Positions 7,420 to 17,565 are shown, numbered from the stretch's first letter. The stretch is 55,944 bases of DNA from Cupriavidus sp. BIS7 (GCF_000292345.1 NZ_ALOU01000064.1:1-55944); one strand, 5' to 3'. A program made the numbers and translations. Notes: generated by a model not told the origin, from the sequence alone.

Positions 7420-8040
7420 ATGGAACTCAAGCTCCTCCAGGACAACGGTCAAATCGGCGCCGGCGTTGCCGCGTCTGCCGAAGTGTTCGGCCGTGACTAC
7501 AACGAAGCCCTCGTTCACCAGATCGTCGTCGCTTACCAGGCCAACGCTCGCAGCGGTAACCGTAAGCAGAAGGATCGTGAAGAGGTCAAGCACACGACCA
7601 AGAAGCCGTGGCGCCAGAAGGGTACGGGCCGTGCTCGTGCCGGTATGTCGTCCTCGCCGCTGTGGCGTGGCGGTGGCCGTATCTTCCCGAACTCGCCGGA
7701 AGAGAACTTCAGCCAGAAGGTCAACAAGAAGATGTTCCGTGCCGGTATGCGCTCGATTTACTCGCAGCTCGCACGTGAAGGTCGTATCAACGTCGTGGAC
7801 GGTTTCGCTGTCGATGCGCCCAAGACCAAGCTCTTGGCCGACAAGTTCAAGGCCATGGGCCTGGACTCGGTGCTGATCATCACCGACAGCCTCGACGAAA
7901 ACCTCTACCTGGCTTCGCGCAATCTGCCGAACGTGGCAGTCGTGGAGCCGCGCCATGCCGATCCCCTGTCGCTCGTGCACTACAAGAAAGTGCTGGTGAC
8001 GAAGGCGGCTGTCGCGCAGATCGAGGAGTTGCTGAAATGA
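7420..8040 (+). CDS. rplD: 50S ribosomal protein L4 (uL4)
   Basis: L4 binds 23S rRNA and lines the peptide exit tunnel with an extended loop. The 206-residue protein has the conserved loop signature around [20 protein letters not shown] and the segment [21 protein letters not shown]. An AAGGAG at the end of rplC precedes the ATG. In E. coli L4 also represses its operon through a leader upstream of rpsJ. Here rpsJ is separated from rplC, so any such control would have to act on the leader before rplC; I see no recognisable L4 target. Confidence 0.97.
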
Positions 8041-8351
8041 CGCAAGTAGCCAAGAACGATCATCGTTTGATGCAGGTGCTGCTCGCGCCGGTGGTTTCCG
8101 AAAAGGCAACCCTGGTCGCCGACAAGAATGAACAGGTCGTGTTCGAAGTGGCTCGCGATGCCAACAAGGCAGAAGTGAAGGCCGCCGTCGAACTGCTGTT
8201 CAAGGTCGAGGTGCAGTCCGTTCAGATCCTGAACCAGAAGGGCAAGCAAAAGCGCTTTGGCCGCTTCATGGGCCGTCGCAACCACGTGAAGAAGGCATAC
8301 GTGTCGCTGAAGCCGGGTCAGGAAATCAATTTTGAAGCGGAGGCCAAGTAA
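8037..8351 (+). CDS. rplW: 50S ribosomal protein L23 (uL23)
   Basis: L23 sits at the exit of the peptide tunnel and is the docking site for trigger factor and SRP. The 104-residue product has [24 protein letters not shown] at the start and the basic stretch [22 protein letters not shown] towards the end, typical of the family. Its ATG overlaps the rplD stop by 4 bases, indicating translational coupling. Confidence 0.97.
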
Positions 8352-8353
8352 TC

Positions 8354-9184
8354 ATGGCACTCGTCAAGACCAAGCCGACTTCCCCGGGTCGTCGCTCGAT
8401 GGTGAAGGTCGTCAACAAGGACCTTCACAAGGGCGCCCCGCACGCTCCGCTGCTGGAAAAGCAATTCCAGAAGTCGGGTCGTAACAACAACGGTCACATC
8501 ACCACCCGCCACAAGGGCGGTGGTCATAAGCACCACTACCGCGTGGTCGACTTCAAGCGTAACGACAAGGACGGCATCGCCGCCAAGGTCGAGCGCCTGG
8601 AATACGATCCGAACCGCAGCGCGAACATCGCGCTGGTGCTGTTCGCCGACGGCGAGCGCCGCTACATCATCGCCACGAAGGGCATGGTGGCCGGCCAGCC
8701 GCTGATGAACGGCTCGGAAGCGCCGATCAAGGCCGGTAACAACCTGCCGATCCGCAATATCCCGGTCGGTACCACGATCAACAACGTCGAAATCCTGCCT
8801 GGCAAGGGCGCGCAAGTTGCGCGTGCTGCTGGTGGCTCCGCCGTGCTGCTGGCCCGTGAAGGCCTGTACGCTCAGGTTCGTCTGCGCTCCGGTGAAGTGC
8901 GTCGCGTGCATATCGAATGCCGCGCCACCATCGGTGAAGTGGGCAACGAAGAGCACAGCCTGCGCGTGATCGGCAAGGCCGGTGCAACGCGCTGGCGCGG
9001 TATTCGCCCGACCGTTCGCGGTGTGGTGATGAACCCGGTCGACCACCCGCATGGTGGTGGTGAAGGCAAGACCGCTGCTGGTCGCGATCCTGTGTCGCCG
9101 TGGGGTACCCCGGCCAAGGGCTACCGTACCCGCAGCAACAAGCGCACGGACAGCATGATCGTCCAGCGTCGCCACAAGCGCTAA
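8354..9184 (+). CDS. rplB: 50S ribosomal protein L2 (uL2)
   Basis: L2 is among the most conserved large-subunit proteins, needed for subunit association and the peptidyl transferase region. The 276-residue protein matches the usual length of about 275. It has the N-terminal RNA-binding part ([20 protein letters not shown]) and the C-terminal signature [17 protein letters not shown], including the conserved histidine in PHGGG. It starts 2 bases after rplW. Confidence 0.98.
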   Translation: MALVKTKPTSPGRRSMVKVVNKDLHKGAPHAPLLEKQFQKSGRNNNGHITTRHKGGGHKHHYRVVDFKRNDKDGIAAKVERLEYDPNRSANIALVLFADGERRYIIATKGMVAGQPLMNGSEAPIKAGNNLPIRNIPVGTTINNVEILPGKGAQVARAAGGSAVLLAREGLYAQVRLRSGEVRRVHIECRATIGEVGNEEHSLRVIGKAGATRWRGIRPTVRGVVMNPVDHPHGGGEGKTAAGRDPVSPWGTPAKGYRTRSNKRTDSMIVQRRHKR

Positions 9185-9206
9185 TCGGTAGGTAGGAGCT
9201 AAAGAT

Positions 9207-9482
9207 ATGACTCGTTCCGCAAAAAAGGGTCCGTTCTGCGACGGCCACCTGCTGAAGAAGGTGGAAGCAGCCGTTGGCGGCAAGGACAAGAAGCCCATCA
9301 AGACATGGTCGCGTCGTTCGACCATTCTGCCGGACTTCATCGGCCTGACGATCGCCGTGCACAACGGCCGTCAACACGTGCCGGTGTACGTGACGGAAAA
9401 CATGGTTGGCCACAAGCTCGGCGAATTTGCGATCACCCGCACGTTCAAGGGCCACGCGGCTGACAAGAAAGCGAAGAGGTAA
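9207..9482 (+). CDS. rpsS: 30S ribosomal protein S19 (uS19)
   Basis: S19 lies in the head of the small subunit and contacts S13 and the large subunit. The 91-residue product begins with [19 protein letters not shown] and contains [13 protein letters not shown] and [24 protein letters not shown], all diagnostic. A Shine-Dalgarno-like AGGAG occurs at 9195-9199. Confidence 0.97.
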
Positions 9483-9491
9483 GGTGCCATC

Positions 9492-9821
9492 ATGGAAGTG
9501 AAAGCGATTCATCGCGGTGCCCGTATCTCCGCCCAGAAGACGCGTCTGGTCGCTGACCAGATCCGCGGTCTGCCGATTGAGCGCGCGCTCAACGTCCTGG
9601 CTTTCAGCCCGAAGAAGGCTGCCGGGATCGTGAAGAAGGTGGTCGAATCGGCCATCGCCAACGCCGAGCACAACGAAGGCGCCGACATCGACGAACTGAA
9701 GGTCAAATCGATCTTCGTCGACAAGGCAACCTCGCTCAAGCGCTTCACCGCACGGGCGAAGGGCCGCGGCAACCGCATCGAGAAACAAACTTGTCACATC
9801 ACTGTGACGCTCGGCAACTAA
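9492..9821 (+). CDS. rplV: 50S ribosomal protein L22 (uL22)
   Basis: L22 binds all 23S rRNA domains, and its beta-hairpin reaches the exit tunnel constriction. The 109-residue product has [19 protein letters not shown] at the start and the hairpin region [21 protein letters not shown] at the end. It lies 9 bases after rpsS in the same operon. Confidence 0.97.
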   Translation: MEVKAIHRGARISAQKTRLVADQIRGLPIERALNVLAFSPKKAAGIVKKVVESAIANAEHNEGADIDELKVKSIFVDKATSLKRFTARAKGRGNRIEKQTCHITVTLGN

Positions 9822-9830
9822 GGAGTCACG

Positions 9831-10628
9831 ATGGGACAGAAGATTCATCCGACTGGCTTCCGTCTGGCCGTCAGCCGTAACTGGGCTTCGCGTTGGTACG
9901 CCAACAACACGAAGTTCGCCGGCATGCTGAAAGAAGACATCGAGGTTCGCGAGTTTCTGAAGAAGAAGCTCAAGAACGCTTCGGTTGGCCGTGTTGTGAT
10001 CGAGCGTCCGGCCCGTAATGCACGTATCACCATTTACAGCTCGCGTCCGGGCGTGGTGATCGGCAAGAAGGGTGAGGACATCGAACTGCTCAAGGCCGAG
10101 CTGCAACGTCGCATGGGCGTGCCCGTGCACGTGAACATCGAGGAAATCCGCAAGCCGGAAACCGATGCGCAGCTGATCGCCGACTCGATCACGCAGCAGC
10201 TCGAGCGCCGCATCATGTTCCGTCGCGCCATGAAGCGCGCGATGCAGAACGCCATGCGTCTGGGTGCCCAGGGCATCAAGATCATGAGCTCGGGCCGTCT
10301 GAACGGTATCGAAATCGCACGTACCGAGTGGTACCGCGAAGGCCGTGTGCCCCTGCACACCCTGCGCGCCGACATCGACTACGGCTTCTCCGAAGCCGAA
10401 ACCACCTACGGCATCATCGGTGTCAAGGTGTGGGTCTACAAGGGTGATCACCTGGGCCGCAACGACGCGCCCGTGGTGGAAGAGCCGCAAGAAGACCGTC
10501 GTCGTCGCCCGGGTCGTCCGGAAGGCCGTCGCCGCGAAGGTGAAGGCCGTCCGGCTGGCAACCGCCGCGGTGGTGCCGGTGCTGGTCGTCGTGCTGCGCC
10601 TGGCGCAGATACGAAGAGTGGAGAATAA
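9831..10628 (+). CDS. rpsC: 30S ribosomal protein S3 (uS3) with basic low-complexity C-terminal tail
   Basis: S3 binds mRNA at the entry channel and is part of the 30S helicase activity. Of 265 residues, the first about 215 are the normal protein, with an N-terminal domain, a type II KH domain with GKKG at 78-81, and a C-terminal domain ([14 protein letters not shown]). A further about 50 residues are Arg/Gly/Pro/Glu-rich ([19 protein letters not shown] and similar), longer than the 233-residue E. coli protein. Such tails are common in Burkholderiales and probably disordered. Confidence 0.97.
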
Positions 10629-10630
10629 CA

Positions 10631-11047
10631 ATGCTGCAACCGAAGCGTAGGAAGTATCGCAAGGAGCAGAAGGGCCGCAACACGGGTAAGGCTACCCGTG
10701 GTAACGCCGTGTCTTTTGGCGAATTCGGCCTGAAGGCAATGGGCCGTGGCCGTCTGACCGCTCGTCAGATCGAGTCGGCACGTCGTGCGATGACCCGTCA
10801 CATCAAGCGTGGCGGCCGCATCTGGATCCGGATTTTCCCGGACAAGCCGATCTCGAAGAAGCCTGCCGAAGTCCGTATGGGTAACGGTAAGGGCAACCCG
10901 GAATACTACGTGGCTGAAATTCAGCCGGGCAAGATGCTGTACGAAATGGATGGCGTGAGCGAAGAGCTGGCGCGTGAGGCGTTCCGCCTCGCGGCCGCCA
11001 AGCTGCCGATCGCCACGAATTTCGTGGTGCGTCAGGTCGGTACGTAA
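10631..11047 (+). CDS. rplP: 50S ribosomal protein L16 (uL16)
   Basis: L16 organises the A-site tRNA region of the large subunit and is a late assembly protein. The 138-residue product starts [19 protein letters not shown] and contains [23 protein letters not shown] and [17 protein letters not shown], diagnostic of the family. It begins 2 bases after the rpsC stop. Confidence 0.97.
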
Positions 11048-11059
11048 GGAGAGTTAGGG

Positions 11060-11254
11060 ATGAAAGCATCCGAACTGCGCGGCAAGGACGCCGCTGGTCT
11101 GAACCAGGAGCTCTCCGAGCTGCTGAAGGCCCAATTTAGCCTGCGCATGCAAAAGGCCACCCAACAGCTGCAGAACACCAGCCAGCTGAAGAAGGTGCGC
11201 CGCGACATCGCGCGCGTGCAAACCGTGCTGACCGAGAAGGCGAACGCGAAATGA
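11060..11254 (+). CDS. rpmC: 50S ribosomal protein L29 (uL29)
   Basis: L29 is a small helical protein next to L23 at the tunnel exit. The 64-residue product [20 protein letters not shown] onwards has the usual [20 protein letters not shown] core. AGGAG lies about 8 bases before the ATG, and the stop overlaps the rpsQ start. Confidence 0.95.
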   Translation: MKASELRGKDAAGLNQELSELLKAQFSLRMQKATQQLQNTSQLKKVRRDIARVQTVLTEKANAK

Positions 11255-11529
11255 CTGAAGCTGCGAAGACTGAAACGTCGCTTCGCCGGACCCTCGTGGG
11301 CCGTGTCGTGAGCGACAAAATGGACAAGACCGTGACGGTCCTGATCGAAAACCGCGTCAAGCACCCCCTGTACGGCAAGTACGTGCTGCGTTCGAAGAAG
11401 TACCACGCACACGACGAAGCCAACCAGTACAAGGAAGGCGACAAGGTCGAGATCCAGGAAACCCGTCCGCTGTCGCGGACCAAGTCCTGGGTGGTTTCCC
11501 GGCTGGTAGAAGCTGCGCGCGTCATCTAA
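11251..11529 (+). CDS. rpsQ: 30S ribosomal protein S17 (uS17)
   Basis: S17 is a primary 16S rRNA binder of the small subunit body. The 92-residue product contains [38 protein letters not shown] and [11 protein letters not shown], all family signatures. Its ATG overlaps the rpmC stop by 4 bases. It is the last gene before the spc promoter. Confidence 0.97.
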   Translation: MTEAAKTETSLRRTLVGRVVSDKMDKTVTVLIENRVKHPLYGKYVLRSKKYHAHDEANQYKEGDKVEIQETRPLSRTKSWVVSRLVEAARVI

Positions 11530-11550
11530 GTACAACAGTGCTTTGATGAC

Positions 11551-11579
11551 TTGCAAGTCCAGGATTGTGTTGCTATAAT
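11551..11579 (+). promoter_or_regulatory. Strong sigma-70 promoter for the spc operon (rplN onward)
   Basis: TTGCAA at 11551-11556, exactly 17 bases, and a perfect TATAAT at 11574-11579 make a near-consensus promoter. Predicted start is near 11586, giving a leader of about 220 bases before rplN. It separates S10 from spc transcriptionally. Confidence 0.85.
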
Positions 11580-11588
11580 CCTGGACTT
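11555..11588. promoter_or_regulatory. Perfect 12-bp inverted repeat across the spc promoter, candidate operator
   Basis: AAGTCCAGGATT (11555-11566) and AATCCTGGACTT (11577-11588) are perfect complements with a 10-base centre. The left arm fills the -35/-10 spacer; the right arm overlaps the -10 and reaches the predicted start site. Because it ends at about +1, most of it is not in transcripts from this promoter, so a DNA operator is more likely than an mRNA hairpin. Read-through from rpsQ could still fold it. Confidence 0.7.
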
Positions 11589-11804
11589 CCGCTTTGTTGC
11601 GTTCGCCTTTGCAGTATCACCAGGGCGGGCCGATGGAGCGAGCCAGGGCCTGGCATCCCGTAGTCTCGGGGTAACAGGCACTACCGACTTCCAAGTTGAT
11701 CAACCCAAGCGGTATGGGCGCAATGCCAGGTACCGACGGGACCAAGACTGACCGGCAGGCTTCACATCAGAAGGTCTGGCCGATTAAGTTGGGAAGATAA
11801 CACC

Positions 11805-12173
11805 ATGATTCAGACAGAAAGCCGGCTCGAAGTGGCCGATAACACTGGTGCGCGCGAAGTGCTGTGCATCAAGGTACTGGGTGGGTCCAAGCGCCGCTAT
11901 GCGAGCGTGGGCGACATCATCAAAGTGACCGTGAAGGACGCAGCGCCGCGCGGTCGCGTGAAGAAGGGCGACATCTACAACGCAGTCGTCGTGCGTACCG
12001 CCAAGGGCGTGCGCCGCGCTGACGGTTCGCTCGTCAAGTTCGACAGCAACGCCGCTGTCCTGCTGAACAACAAGCTCGAGCCGATCGGCACCCGTATCTT
12101 CGGGCCGGTGACTCGTGAACTCCGTACCGAGCGCTTCATGAAGATCGTGTCGCTCGCTCCGGAAGTGCTGTAA
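11805..12173 (+). CDS. rplN: 50S ribosomal protein L14 (uL14)
   Basis: L14 lies at the subunit interface and helps form inter-subunit bridges; it is also the target of the silencing factor RsfS. The 122-residue product begins [19 protein letters not shown] and contains [19 protein letters not shown] and [11 protein letters not shown], diagnostic. It is the first gene of the spc operon after a leader of about 220 bases. Confidence 0.97.
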   Translation: MIQTESRLEVADNTGAREVLCIKVLGGSKRRYASVGDIIKVTVKDAAPRGRVKKGDIYNAVVVRTAKGVRRADGSLVKFDSNAAVLLNNKLEPIGTRIFGPVTRELRTERFMKIVSLAPEVL

Positions 12174-12182
12174 GGAGCCGCC

Positions 12183-12491
12183 ATGAACAAGATTCGCAAA
12201 GGCGACGAAGTTATCGTGCTGACCGGCAAGGACAAGGGCAAGCGCGGTACGGTGCAAGCAGTGCAGGGTGACAAGGTCGTGGTTGAAGGCGTGAACGTTG
12301 CCAAGAAGCACGCTCGCCCGAACCCGATGCTGGGCACGACCGGCGGTGTGGTCGACAAGCTGATGCCGCTGCATATTTCCAACGTTGCGCTCGTAGATGC
12401 CAATGGCAAGCCGTCGCGCATCGGTATCAAGGTCGAAGAAGGCAAGCGCGTGCGCGTGCTGAAGACGACCGGTGCCGTACTGGCCGCTTGA
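12183..12491 (+). CDS. rplX: 50S ribosomal protein L24 (uL24)
   Basis: L24 is an assembly initiator of the large subunit. The 102-residue product has the KOW motif near the start ([19 protein letters not shown]) and the segment [25 protein letters not shown] lies 4-5 bases before the ATG. Confidence 0.96.
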   Translation: MNKIRKGDEVIVLTGKDKGKRGTVQAVQGDKVVVEGVNVAKKHARPNPMLGTTGGVVDKLMPLHISNVALVDANGKPSRIGIKVEEGKRVRVLKTTGAVLAA

Positions 12492-12516
12492 TTCTGGGCA
12501 CAGATAGGAGTTGAGC

Positions 12517-13059
12517 ATGACAGCACGTCTGCAAGAGTTTTACAAAGAACAAGTTGTGCCGGCGCTGATGAAGCAGTTCGGCTACAAGTCGGTCATGGAA
12601 GTGCCGCGCTTCACCAAGATCACGCTGAACATGGGTCTGGGCGAAGCGATCAATGACAAGAAGGTCATTGAACTGGCCGTTGGCGACCTGACCAAGATTG
12701 CTGGTCAGAAGCCCGTGGTGACGAAGGCCAAGAAGGCCATCGCCGGCTTCAAGATCCGTCAGGGCTACCCCATCGGTGCGATGGTGACCCTGCGCGGTGA
12801 GCGTATGTTCGAATTCCTCGATCGTTTCGTGACCGTGGCACTGCCGCGCGTGCGTGACTTCCGTGGTGTGTCGGGCCGTTCGTTCGACGGTCGTGGCAAC
12901 TACAACATCGGTGTGAAAGAGCAGATCATTTTCCCCGAAATCGAGTACGACAAGATCGACGCACTGCGTGGTCTGAACATCAGCATCACGACGACGGCTA
13001 AGAACGACGAGGAAGCCAAGGCTCTCCTGAACGCGTTCAAGTTCCCGTTCCGTAATTAA
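12517..13059 (+). CDS. rplE: 50S ribosomal protein L5 (uL5)
   Basis: L5 binds 5S rRNA and contacts the P-site tRNA. From the ATG at 12517 the product is 180 residues (family about 179). It begins [20 protein letters not shown] and contains [19 protein letters not shown] segments around [19 protein letters not shown]. The ATG at 12517 is preferred over an in-frame TTG at 12511, because AGGAG (12506-12510) is 6 bases before the ATG but abuts the TTG. Confidence 0.96.
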   Translation: MTARLQEFYKEQVVPALMKQFGYKSVMEVPRFTKITLNMGLGEAINDKKVIELAVGDLTKIAGQKPVVTKAKKAIAGFKIRQGYPIGAMVTLRGERMFEFLDRFVTVALPRVRDFRGVSGRSFDGRGNYNIGVKEQIIFPEIEYDKIDALRGLNISITTTAKNDEEAKALLNAFKFPFRN

Positions 13060-13068
13060 GGGGTAACC

Positions 13069-13374
13069 GTGGCTAAACTGGCTCTGATTGAACGTGAGAA
13101 GAAGCGCGCAAAGCTCGTGGCGAAGTACGCCGACAAGCGCGCAAACCTCAAGGCCATTATTGACGACCAAGAAAAGTCGGAAGAAGAGCGTTATCTGGCG
13201 CGCCTCGAGCTGCAAAAGCTCCCGCGCAACGCTAACCCGACCCGCCAGCGTAACCGCTGCGCGATCACCGGTCGTCCCCGCGGTACCTTCCGCAAGTTTG
13301 GCCTGGCGCGTAACAAGATCCGCGAAATCGCCTTCAAGGGCGAAATCCCGGGTCTGACGAAAGCCAGCTGGTAA
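13069..13374 (+). CDS. rpsN: 30S ribosomal protein S14 (uS14), long zinc-free form
   Basis: S14 belongs to the head of the small subunit. The 101-residue product is the long form that lacks the zinc-ribbon CxxC pairs of the short form. It has the C-terminal signature [20 protein letters not shown] and ends KASW. It starts with GTG at 13069, preceded by AAGGGG. Confidence 0.96.
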   Translation: MAKLALIEREKKRAKLVAKYADKRANLKAIIDDQEKSEEERYLARLELQKLPRNANPTRQRNRCAITGRPRGTFRKFGLARNKIREIAFKGEIPGLTKASW

Positions 13375-13401
13375 TTACGCACAGGCTACAGGAGAAACAG
13401 T

Positions 13402-13797
13402 ATGAGCATGAGCGATCCTATCGCCGATATGCTGACGCGCATCCGCAACGCCCAGGGCGTGCAGAAGGCGTCGGTGGTCATGCCCTCGTCGAAACTGAAG
13501 GTTGCGATCGCCAAGGTCCTCAAGGACGAAGGCTACGTCGACGACTACTCGGTGCAGGAAGATGGCGGCAAGGCGCAATTGACCATTGGTCTGAAGTACT
13601 ACGCCGGCCGTCCGGTCATCGAGCGCATTGAGCGCGTCTCGAAGCCCGGCCTGCGCGTGTACAAGGGCCGCAGCGACATCCCCCAAGTGATGAACGGCCT
13701 GGGTGTGGCGATCATCTCGACCCCGCAGGGTCTGATGACCGACCGCAAGGCACGTGCCACTGGCGTGGGCGGTGAAGTTCTCTGCTACGTCGCGTAA
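13402..13797 (+). CDS. rpsH: 30S ribosomal protein S8 (uS8)
   Basis: S8 binds helix 21 of 16S rRNA; in E. coli it also represses spc by binding the rplX-rplE region of the mRNA. The 131-residue product begins [18 protein letters not shown] and ends with the [20 protein letters not shown] signature. GGAG (13391-13394) is 7 bases before the first ATG. I could not recognise an S8 target structure near rplE by eye. Confidence 0.97.
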   Translation: MSMSDPIADMLTRIRNAQGVQKASVVMPSSKLKVAIAKVLKDEGYVDDYSVQEDGGKAQLTIGLKYYAGRPVIERIERVSKPGLRVYKGRSDIPQVMNGLGVAIISTPQGLMTDRKARATGVGGEVLCYVA

Positions 13798-13806
13798 GGA
13801 GCAAAC

Positions 13807-14340
13807 ATGTCCCGTGTAGGTAAGGCTCCCATCGCGCTGCCGAAAGGCGCAGAAGTGAACGTGGCGGCTGGCGTGCTCTCCGTGAAGGGCCCGCTTGGTA
13901 CGCTGACTCAGCCGATTCACAACCTGGTCAAGGTCAATGTTGCCGACGGCACGCTGACGTTCGCCCCGGCTGACGAATCGCGTGAAGCAAACGCCCTGCA
14001 AGGCACCATGCGCGCCCTGGCGGCCAACATGGTCAAGGGCGTGACCACCGGTTTCGAGCGCAAGCTGACGCTGGTTGGCGTGGGTTACCGCGCTCAACTG
14101 CAAGGCGCTGCGCTGAAGCTCCAGCTTGGTTTCTCGCACGACGTGATCCATGAGATGCCGGAAGGCGTGAAGGCGGAAACGCCGACGCAGACCGAGATCA
14201 TCATCAAGGGTGCGGACAAGCAGAAAGTCGGTCAGGTTGCCGCGGAAGTTCGCGCGTACCGTCCGCCTGAGCCCTATAAGGGCAAGGGTGTTCGCTACGC
14301 CGACGAGCGTGTCATCCTGAAGGAAACCAAGAAGAAGTAA
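13807..14340 (+). CDS. rplF: 50S ribosomal protein L6 (uL6)
   Basis: L6 sits near the factor-binding site of the large subunit. The 177-residue product matches the family length, starts [17 protein letters not shown], and has the C-terminal [14 protein letters not shown] signature. It lies 9 bases after rpsH. Confidence 0.97.
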   Translation: MSRVGKAPIALPKGAEVNVAAGVLSVKGPLGTLTQPIHNLVKVNVADGTLTFAPADESREANALQGTMRALAANMVKGVTTGFERKLTLVGVGYRAQLQGAALKLQLGFSHDVIHEMPEGVKAETPTQTEIIIKGADKQKVGQVAAEVRAYRPPEPYKGKGVRYADERVILKETKKK

Positions 14341-14351
14341 GGGGTGCAATG

Positions 14352-14708
14352 ATGAACAAGAAAGACGCTCGTTTGCGCCGTGCACGTCAGACCCGCGCCA
14401 AAATCGCGGAACTGAAAGTCAATCGTCTGACCGTGTTCCGTACGAATACGCATATTTACGCTCAGGTGTACTCGCCGTGCGGCACGCAAGTGCTGGCTTC
14501 GGCTTCGACCGCCGAGGCAGAAGTGCGCAAGGAACTGAATGGCAACGGCGCTACCGTCGCTGCCGCCACCGTGGTGGGCAAGCGCGTTGCCGAGAAGGCA
14601 AAGGCTGCCGGCGTGGAAACCGTCGCGTTCGATCGCGCTGGCTTCCGCTTCCACGGCCGCGTGAAGGCCCTGGCTGACGCTGCGCGCGAAGCCGGCCTCA
14701 AGTTCTAA
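14352..14708 (+). CDS. rplR: 50S ribosomal protein L18 (uL18)
   Basis: L18 binds 5S rRNA together with L5. The product from the second ATG (14352) is 118 residues, starting [18 protein letters not shown], with the C-terminal [20 protein letters not shown] signature. Two adjacent ATG codons occur (14349 and 14352). AAGGGG (14339-14344) is 7 bases before the second, which also fits homologue N-termini. Confidence 0.95.
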   Translation: MNKKDARLRRARQTRAKIAELKVNRLTVFRTNTHIYAQVYSPCGTQVLASASTAEAEVRKELNGNGATVAAATVVGKRVAEKAKAAGVETVAFDRAGFRFHGRVKALADAAREAGLKF

Positions 14709-14729
14709 GCGCTCACAGAGAGATACGTC

Positions 14730-15248
14730 ATGGCAAAGATGCAAGCAAAAGTCCAACAGGACGAACGCGACGACGGCCTCCGCGAGAAGATGATCTCGGT
14801 CAACCGTGTCACCAAGGTGGTGAAGGGTGGCCGTATCCTCGGTTTCGCTGCGCTGACCGTGGTGGGTGACGGCGATGGCCGCATCGGCATGGGCAAGGGC
14901 AAGGCCAAGGAAGTTCCGGTGGCCGTGCAGAAGGCAATGGACGAAGCCCGTCGCAAGATGGTCAAGGTCGCGCTGAAGAACGGCACGCTGCAACATGAAG
15001 TCGTTGGTCGTCACGGCGCCGCCAAGGTCCTGATGATGCCCGCCAAGGAAGGTACCGGCGTGATCGCCGGCGGCCCGATGCGCGCAATCTTCGAAGTGAT
15101 GGGTGTGACGAACGTGGTGACCAAGTCGCACGGTTCGACGAACCCTTACAACATGGTTCGCGCCACCCTCGATGGTCTGGCCAAGATGAGCACGCCGGCG
15201 GAAATCGCCGCCAAGCGTGGCAAGTCGGTCGAAGACATCCTCGGCTAA
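14730..15248 (+). CDS. rpsE: 30S ribosomal protein S5 (uS5)
   Basis: S5 is at the mRNA entry and affects decoding fidelity; its N-terminal loop is the spectinomycin-resistance site. The 172-residue product has [20 protein letters not shown] and [18 protein letters not shown] in the dsRNA-binding-like half and [20 protein letters not shown] in the C-terminal half. Confidence 0.97.
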   Translation: MAKMQAKVQQDERDDGLREKMISVNRVTKVVKGGRILGFAALTVVGDGDGRIGMGKGKAKEVPVAVQKAMDEARRKMVKVALKNGTLQHEVVGRHGAAKVLMMPAKEGTGVIAGGPMRAIFEVMGVTNVVTKSHGSTNPYNMVRATLDGLAKMSTPAEIAAKRGKSVEDILG

Positions 15249-15258
15249 GGTGAACGAA

Positions 15259-15441
15259 ATGTCGCAGAAAACCGTAAAAGTGCAACTCGTGCGCAGCCTG
15301 ATCGGCACGCGCGAGGATCATCGCGCCACCGTTCGTGGTCTGGGCCTGCGTCGTCTGAACTCCGTTTCGGAGCTGCAGGACACGCCCGCCGTGCGCGGCA
15401 TGATCAACAAGGTCTCGTACCTGGTCAAGGTTCTGGCCTGA
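15259..15441 (+). CDS. rpmD: 50S ribosomal protein L30 (uL30)
   Basis: L30 is a small surface protein of the large subunit. The product from the ATG at 15259 has 60 residues, starting [20 protein letters not shown] and containing [13 protein letters not shown]. The frame is open further upstream into rpsE, but the ATG just after the rpsE stop fits the family N-terminus. Confidence 0.95.
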   Translation: MSQKTVKVQLVRSLIGTREDHRATVRGLGLRRLNSVSELQDTPAVRGMINKVSYLVKVLA

Positions 15442-15460
15442 TCGGGACTTGGAGAGCAAC

Positions 15461-15895
15461 ATGCAACTGAACAACCTGAAACCGGCTGACGGTTCGAAGC
15501 ACGCCAAGCGTCGCGTCGGCCGCGGTATCGGCTCCGGCCTGGGCAAGACGGCTGGTCGCGGTCACAAGGGTCAGAAGTCGCGTTCGGGCGGCTTCCACAA
15601 GGTGGGTTTCGAAGGCGGTCAAATGCCGCTGTATCGTCGCCTGCCGAAGCGTGGTTTCACCTCGCTGACCAAGGCCTTCACCGCTGAAGTGACCCTGCGT
15701 GACATCGAACGCCTGGAAGCTGCTGAAGTGGACCTGCTGGTCCTGAAGCAAGCTGGCCTGGTGGGCGAGCTGGTCAAGAGCGCAAAGGTCATCAAGGCCG
15801 GTGAGCTGACCCGCAAGGTGACGATCAAGGGTCTGGGCGCCACCGCTGGCGCCAAGGCTGCGATCGAAGCCGCTGGCGGCCAGATCGCAGCGTAA
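15461..15895 (+). CDS. rplO: 50S ribosomal protein L15 (uL15)
   Basis: L15 is a late-assembly protein reaching into the large subunit core. From the ATG at 15461 the product is 144 residues. It begins [20 protein letters not shown] and contains [19 protein letters not shown] and [16 protein letters not shown], diagnostic. GGAGAG at 15451-15456 supports this ATG over an in-frame TTG at 15449. Confidence 0.96.
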   Translation: MQLNNLKPADGSKHAKRRVGRGIGSGLGKTAGRGHKGQKSRSGGFHKVGFEGGQMPLYRRLPKRGFTSLTKAFTAEVTLRDIERLEAAEVDLLVLKQAGLVGELVKSAKVIKAGELTRKVTIKGLGATAGAKAAIEAAGGQIAA

Positions 15896-15944
15896 TTACG
15901 CAGTAGCATTCGCAGCATAGGCGAAGTCACAGTCGGAGCATCGT

Positions 15945-17288
15945 TTGGCCACGGCGAAACCCAATGCAAGCGCGCAAGCCAGGAACACGGCGAAGTACGG
16001 CGATCTCAAGCGCCGGCTGATGTTCCTGGTGCTGGCCCTGATCGTTTACCGCATCGGTGCACATATTCCGGTGCCGGGGATCGATCCGGACCAGCTTGCG
16101 AAGCTTTTCCAGTCTCAGTCGGGTGGCATCCTCGGGATGTTCAACCTGTTCTCGGGCGGTGCGCTGTCGCGCTTTACCGTCTTCGCGCTCGGCATCATGC
16201 CGTACATCTCGGCGTCGATCATCATGCAGTTGCTGACGATCGTGCTGCCGCAGCTGGAGTCGCTGAAGAAGGAAGGGCAGGCAGGGCAACGCAAGATTAC
16301 GCAGTACACGCGCTACGGCACCGTGGTTCTGGCCACGTTCCAGGCGCTGTCGATTGCGGTTGCGCTGGAATCGCAGCCGGGCCTCGTGCTCGATCCTGGT
16401 CTGATGTTCCGGGCCACGGCCGTGATCACGCTGGTAACCGGCACGATGTTCCTGATGTGGCTGGGTGAGCAGATCACCGAGCGTGGTCTGGGCAACGGCA
16501 TCTCGATCATCATCTTTGGCGGTATCGCGGCGGGCCTGCCCAACGCGATCGGCGGACTGTTCGAACTGGTCCGCACGGGTTCCATGAGCATCATCGCGGC
16601 GATCATGATCGTGGCGATCATTGCTGGTGTGACCTTCGCCGTGGTGTTTATCGAGCGCGGCCAGCGCAAGATCCTGGTGAACTATGCCAAGCGTCAGGTC
16701 GGCAACAAGGTGTACGGCGGTCAGTCGTCGCACCTGCCGCTGAAGCTGAACATGGCAGGGGTGATTCCGCCGATCTTTGCATCGTCGATCATTCTGTTCC
16801 CGGCGACGATTGCAGGCTGGTTCACGTCGGACTCGACGAGTGCGGTAGGTCGGTTCATCAAGGACCTGGCTGCCACGCTGTCGCCGGGTCAGCCGGTGTA
16901 CATCCTGCTGTATGCGACTGCGATTGTTTTCTTCTGCTTCTTCTATACGGCTCTGGTGTACAACAGCCGGGAAGTGGCGGATAACCTGAAAAAGAGTGGT
17001 GCCTTCATTCCGGGCATCCGTCCGGGCGAGCAAACGACGCGCTATATCGACAAGATCCTGGTGCGCCTGACGCTGGCTGGTGCGATTTACATCACACTGG
17101 TCTGCCTGTTGCCGGAATTCCTGGTGCTGCGCTGGAACGTTCCGTTTTATTTCGGCGGAACCTCGCTGCTGATCATCGTGGTCGTCACGATGGACTTCAT
17201 GGCGCAGGTACAGTCCTATGTCATGTCGCAGCAGTATGAGTCGCTGCTGAAGAAGGCGAATTTCAAGGGTAACCTGACCTTGCGTTAA
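15945..17288 (+). CDS. secY: Protein translocase subunit SecY
   Basis: SecY is the channel of the SecYEG translocase in the inner membrane. The 447-residue product has the usual ten hydrophobic segments. The first lies near residues 25-45 ([21 protein letters not shown]), and the plug region follows ([27 protein letters not shown]). The cytoplasmic loop with [13 protein letters not shown] and the late loop [15 protein letters not shown] are recognisable. The best start is TTG at 15945 with GGAG (15934-15937) 7 bases before it. As in other proteobacteria it closes the spc operon. Confidence 0.96.
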   Translation: MATAKPNASAQARNTAKYGDLKRRLMFLVLALIVYRIGAHIPVPGIDPDQLAKLFQSQSGGILGMFNLFSGGALSRFTVFALGIMPYISASIIMQLLTIVLPQLESLKKEGQAGQRKITQYTRYGTVVLATFQALSIAVALESQPGLVLDPGLMFRATAVITLVTGTMFLMWLGEQITERGLGNGISIIIFGGIAAGLPNAIGGLFELVRTGSMSIIAAIMIVAIIAGVTFAVVFIERGQRKILVNYAKRQVGNKVYGGQSSHLPLKLNMAGVIPPIFASSIILFPATIAGWFTSDSTSAVGRFIKDLAATLSPGQPVYILLYATAIVFFCFFYTALVYNSREVADNLKKSGAFIPGIRPGEQTTRYIDKILVRLTLAGAIYITLVCLLPEFLVLRWNVPFYFGGTSLLIIVVVTMDFMAQVQSYVMSQQYESLLKKANFKGNLTLR

Positions 17289-17315
17289 AAATGGTAGGTC
17301 GGGACAGGCTCAGGT

Positions 17316-17534
17316 ATGGCAAAAGACGACGTCATCCAGATGCACGGGGAGGTCCTGGAAAATCTCCCCAACGCGACGTTCCGTATCAAGCTTGAGAACG
17401 GCCACGTAGTACTGGGCCATATCTCCGGCAAGATGCGAATGAACTACATCCGGATTCTTCCGGGTGACAAGGTGACTGTCGAGCTGACCCCATATGATCT
17501 GTCACGCGCACGCATCGTCTTCCGGACGAAGTGA
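17316..17534 (+). CDS. infA: Translation initiation factor IF-1
   Basis: IF-1 blocks the A site of the 30S subunit during initiation. The 72-residue product [20 protein letters not shown] onwards is a single S1-like OB fold of standard length, ending [14 protein letters not shown]. Its place between secY and rpmJ is typical of betaproteobacteria, whereas E. coli infA lies elsewhere. Confidence 0.96.
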   Translation: MAKDDVIQMHGEVLENLPNATFRIKLENGHVVLGHISGKMRMNYIRILPGDKVTVELTPYDLSRARIVFRTK

Positions 17535-17565
17535 AGCGAACAGGAATTGAAGGAAGAGGAAAATC

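Noticed and set aside
8778..10631. Minus-strand frame of about 617 codons opposite rplB-rpsC
   Set aside because: It covers several ribosomal protein genes on the other strand and has no domain or ribosome binding site.
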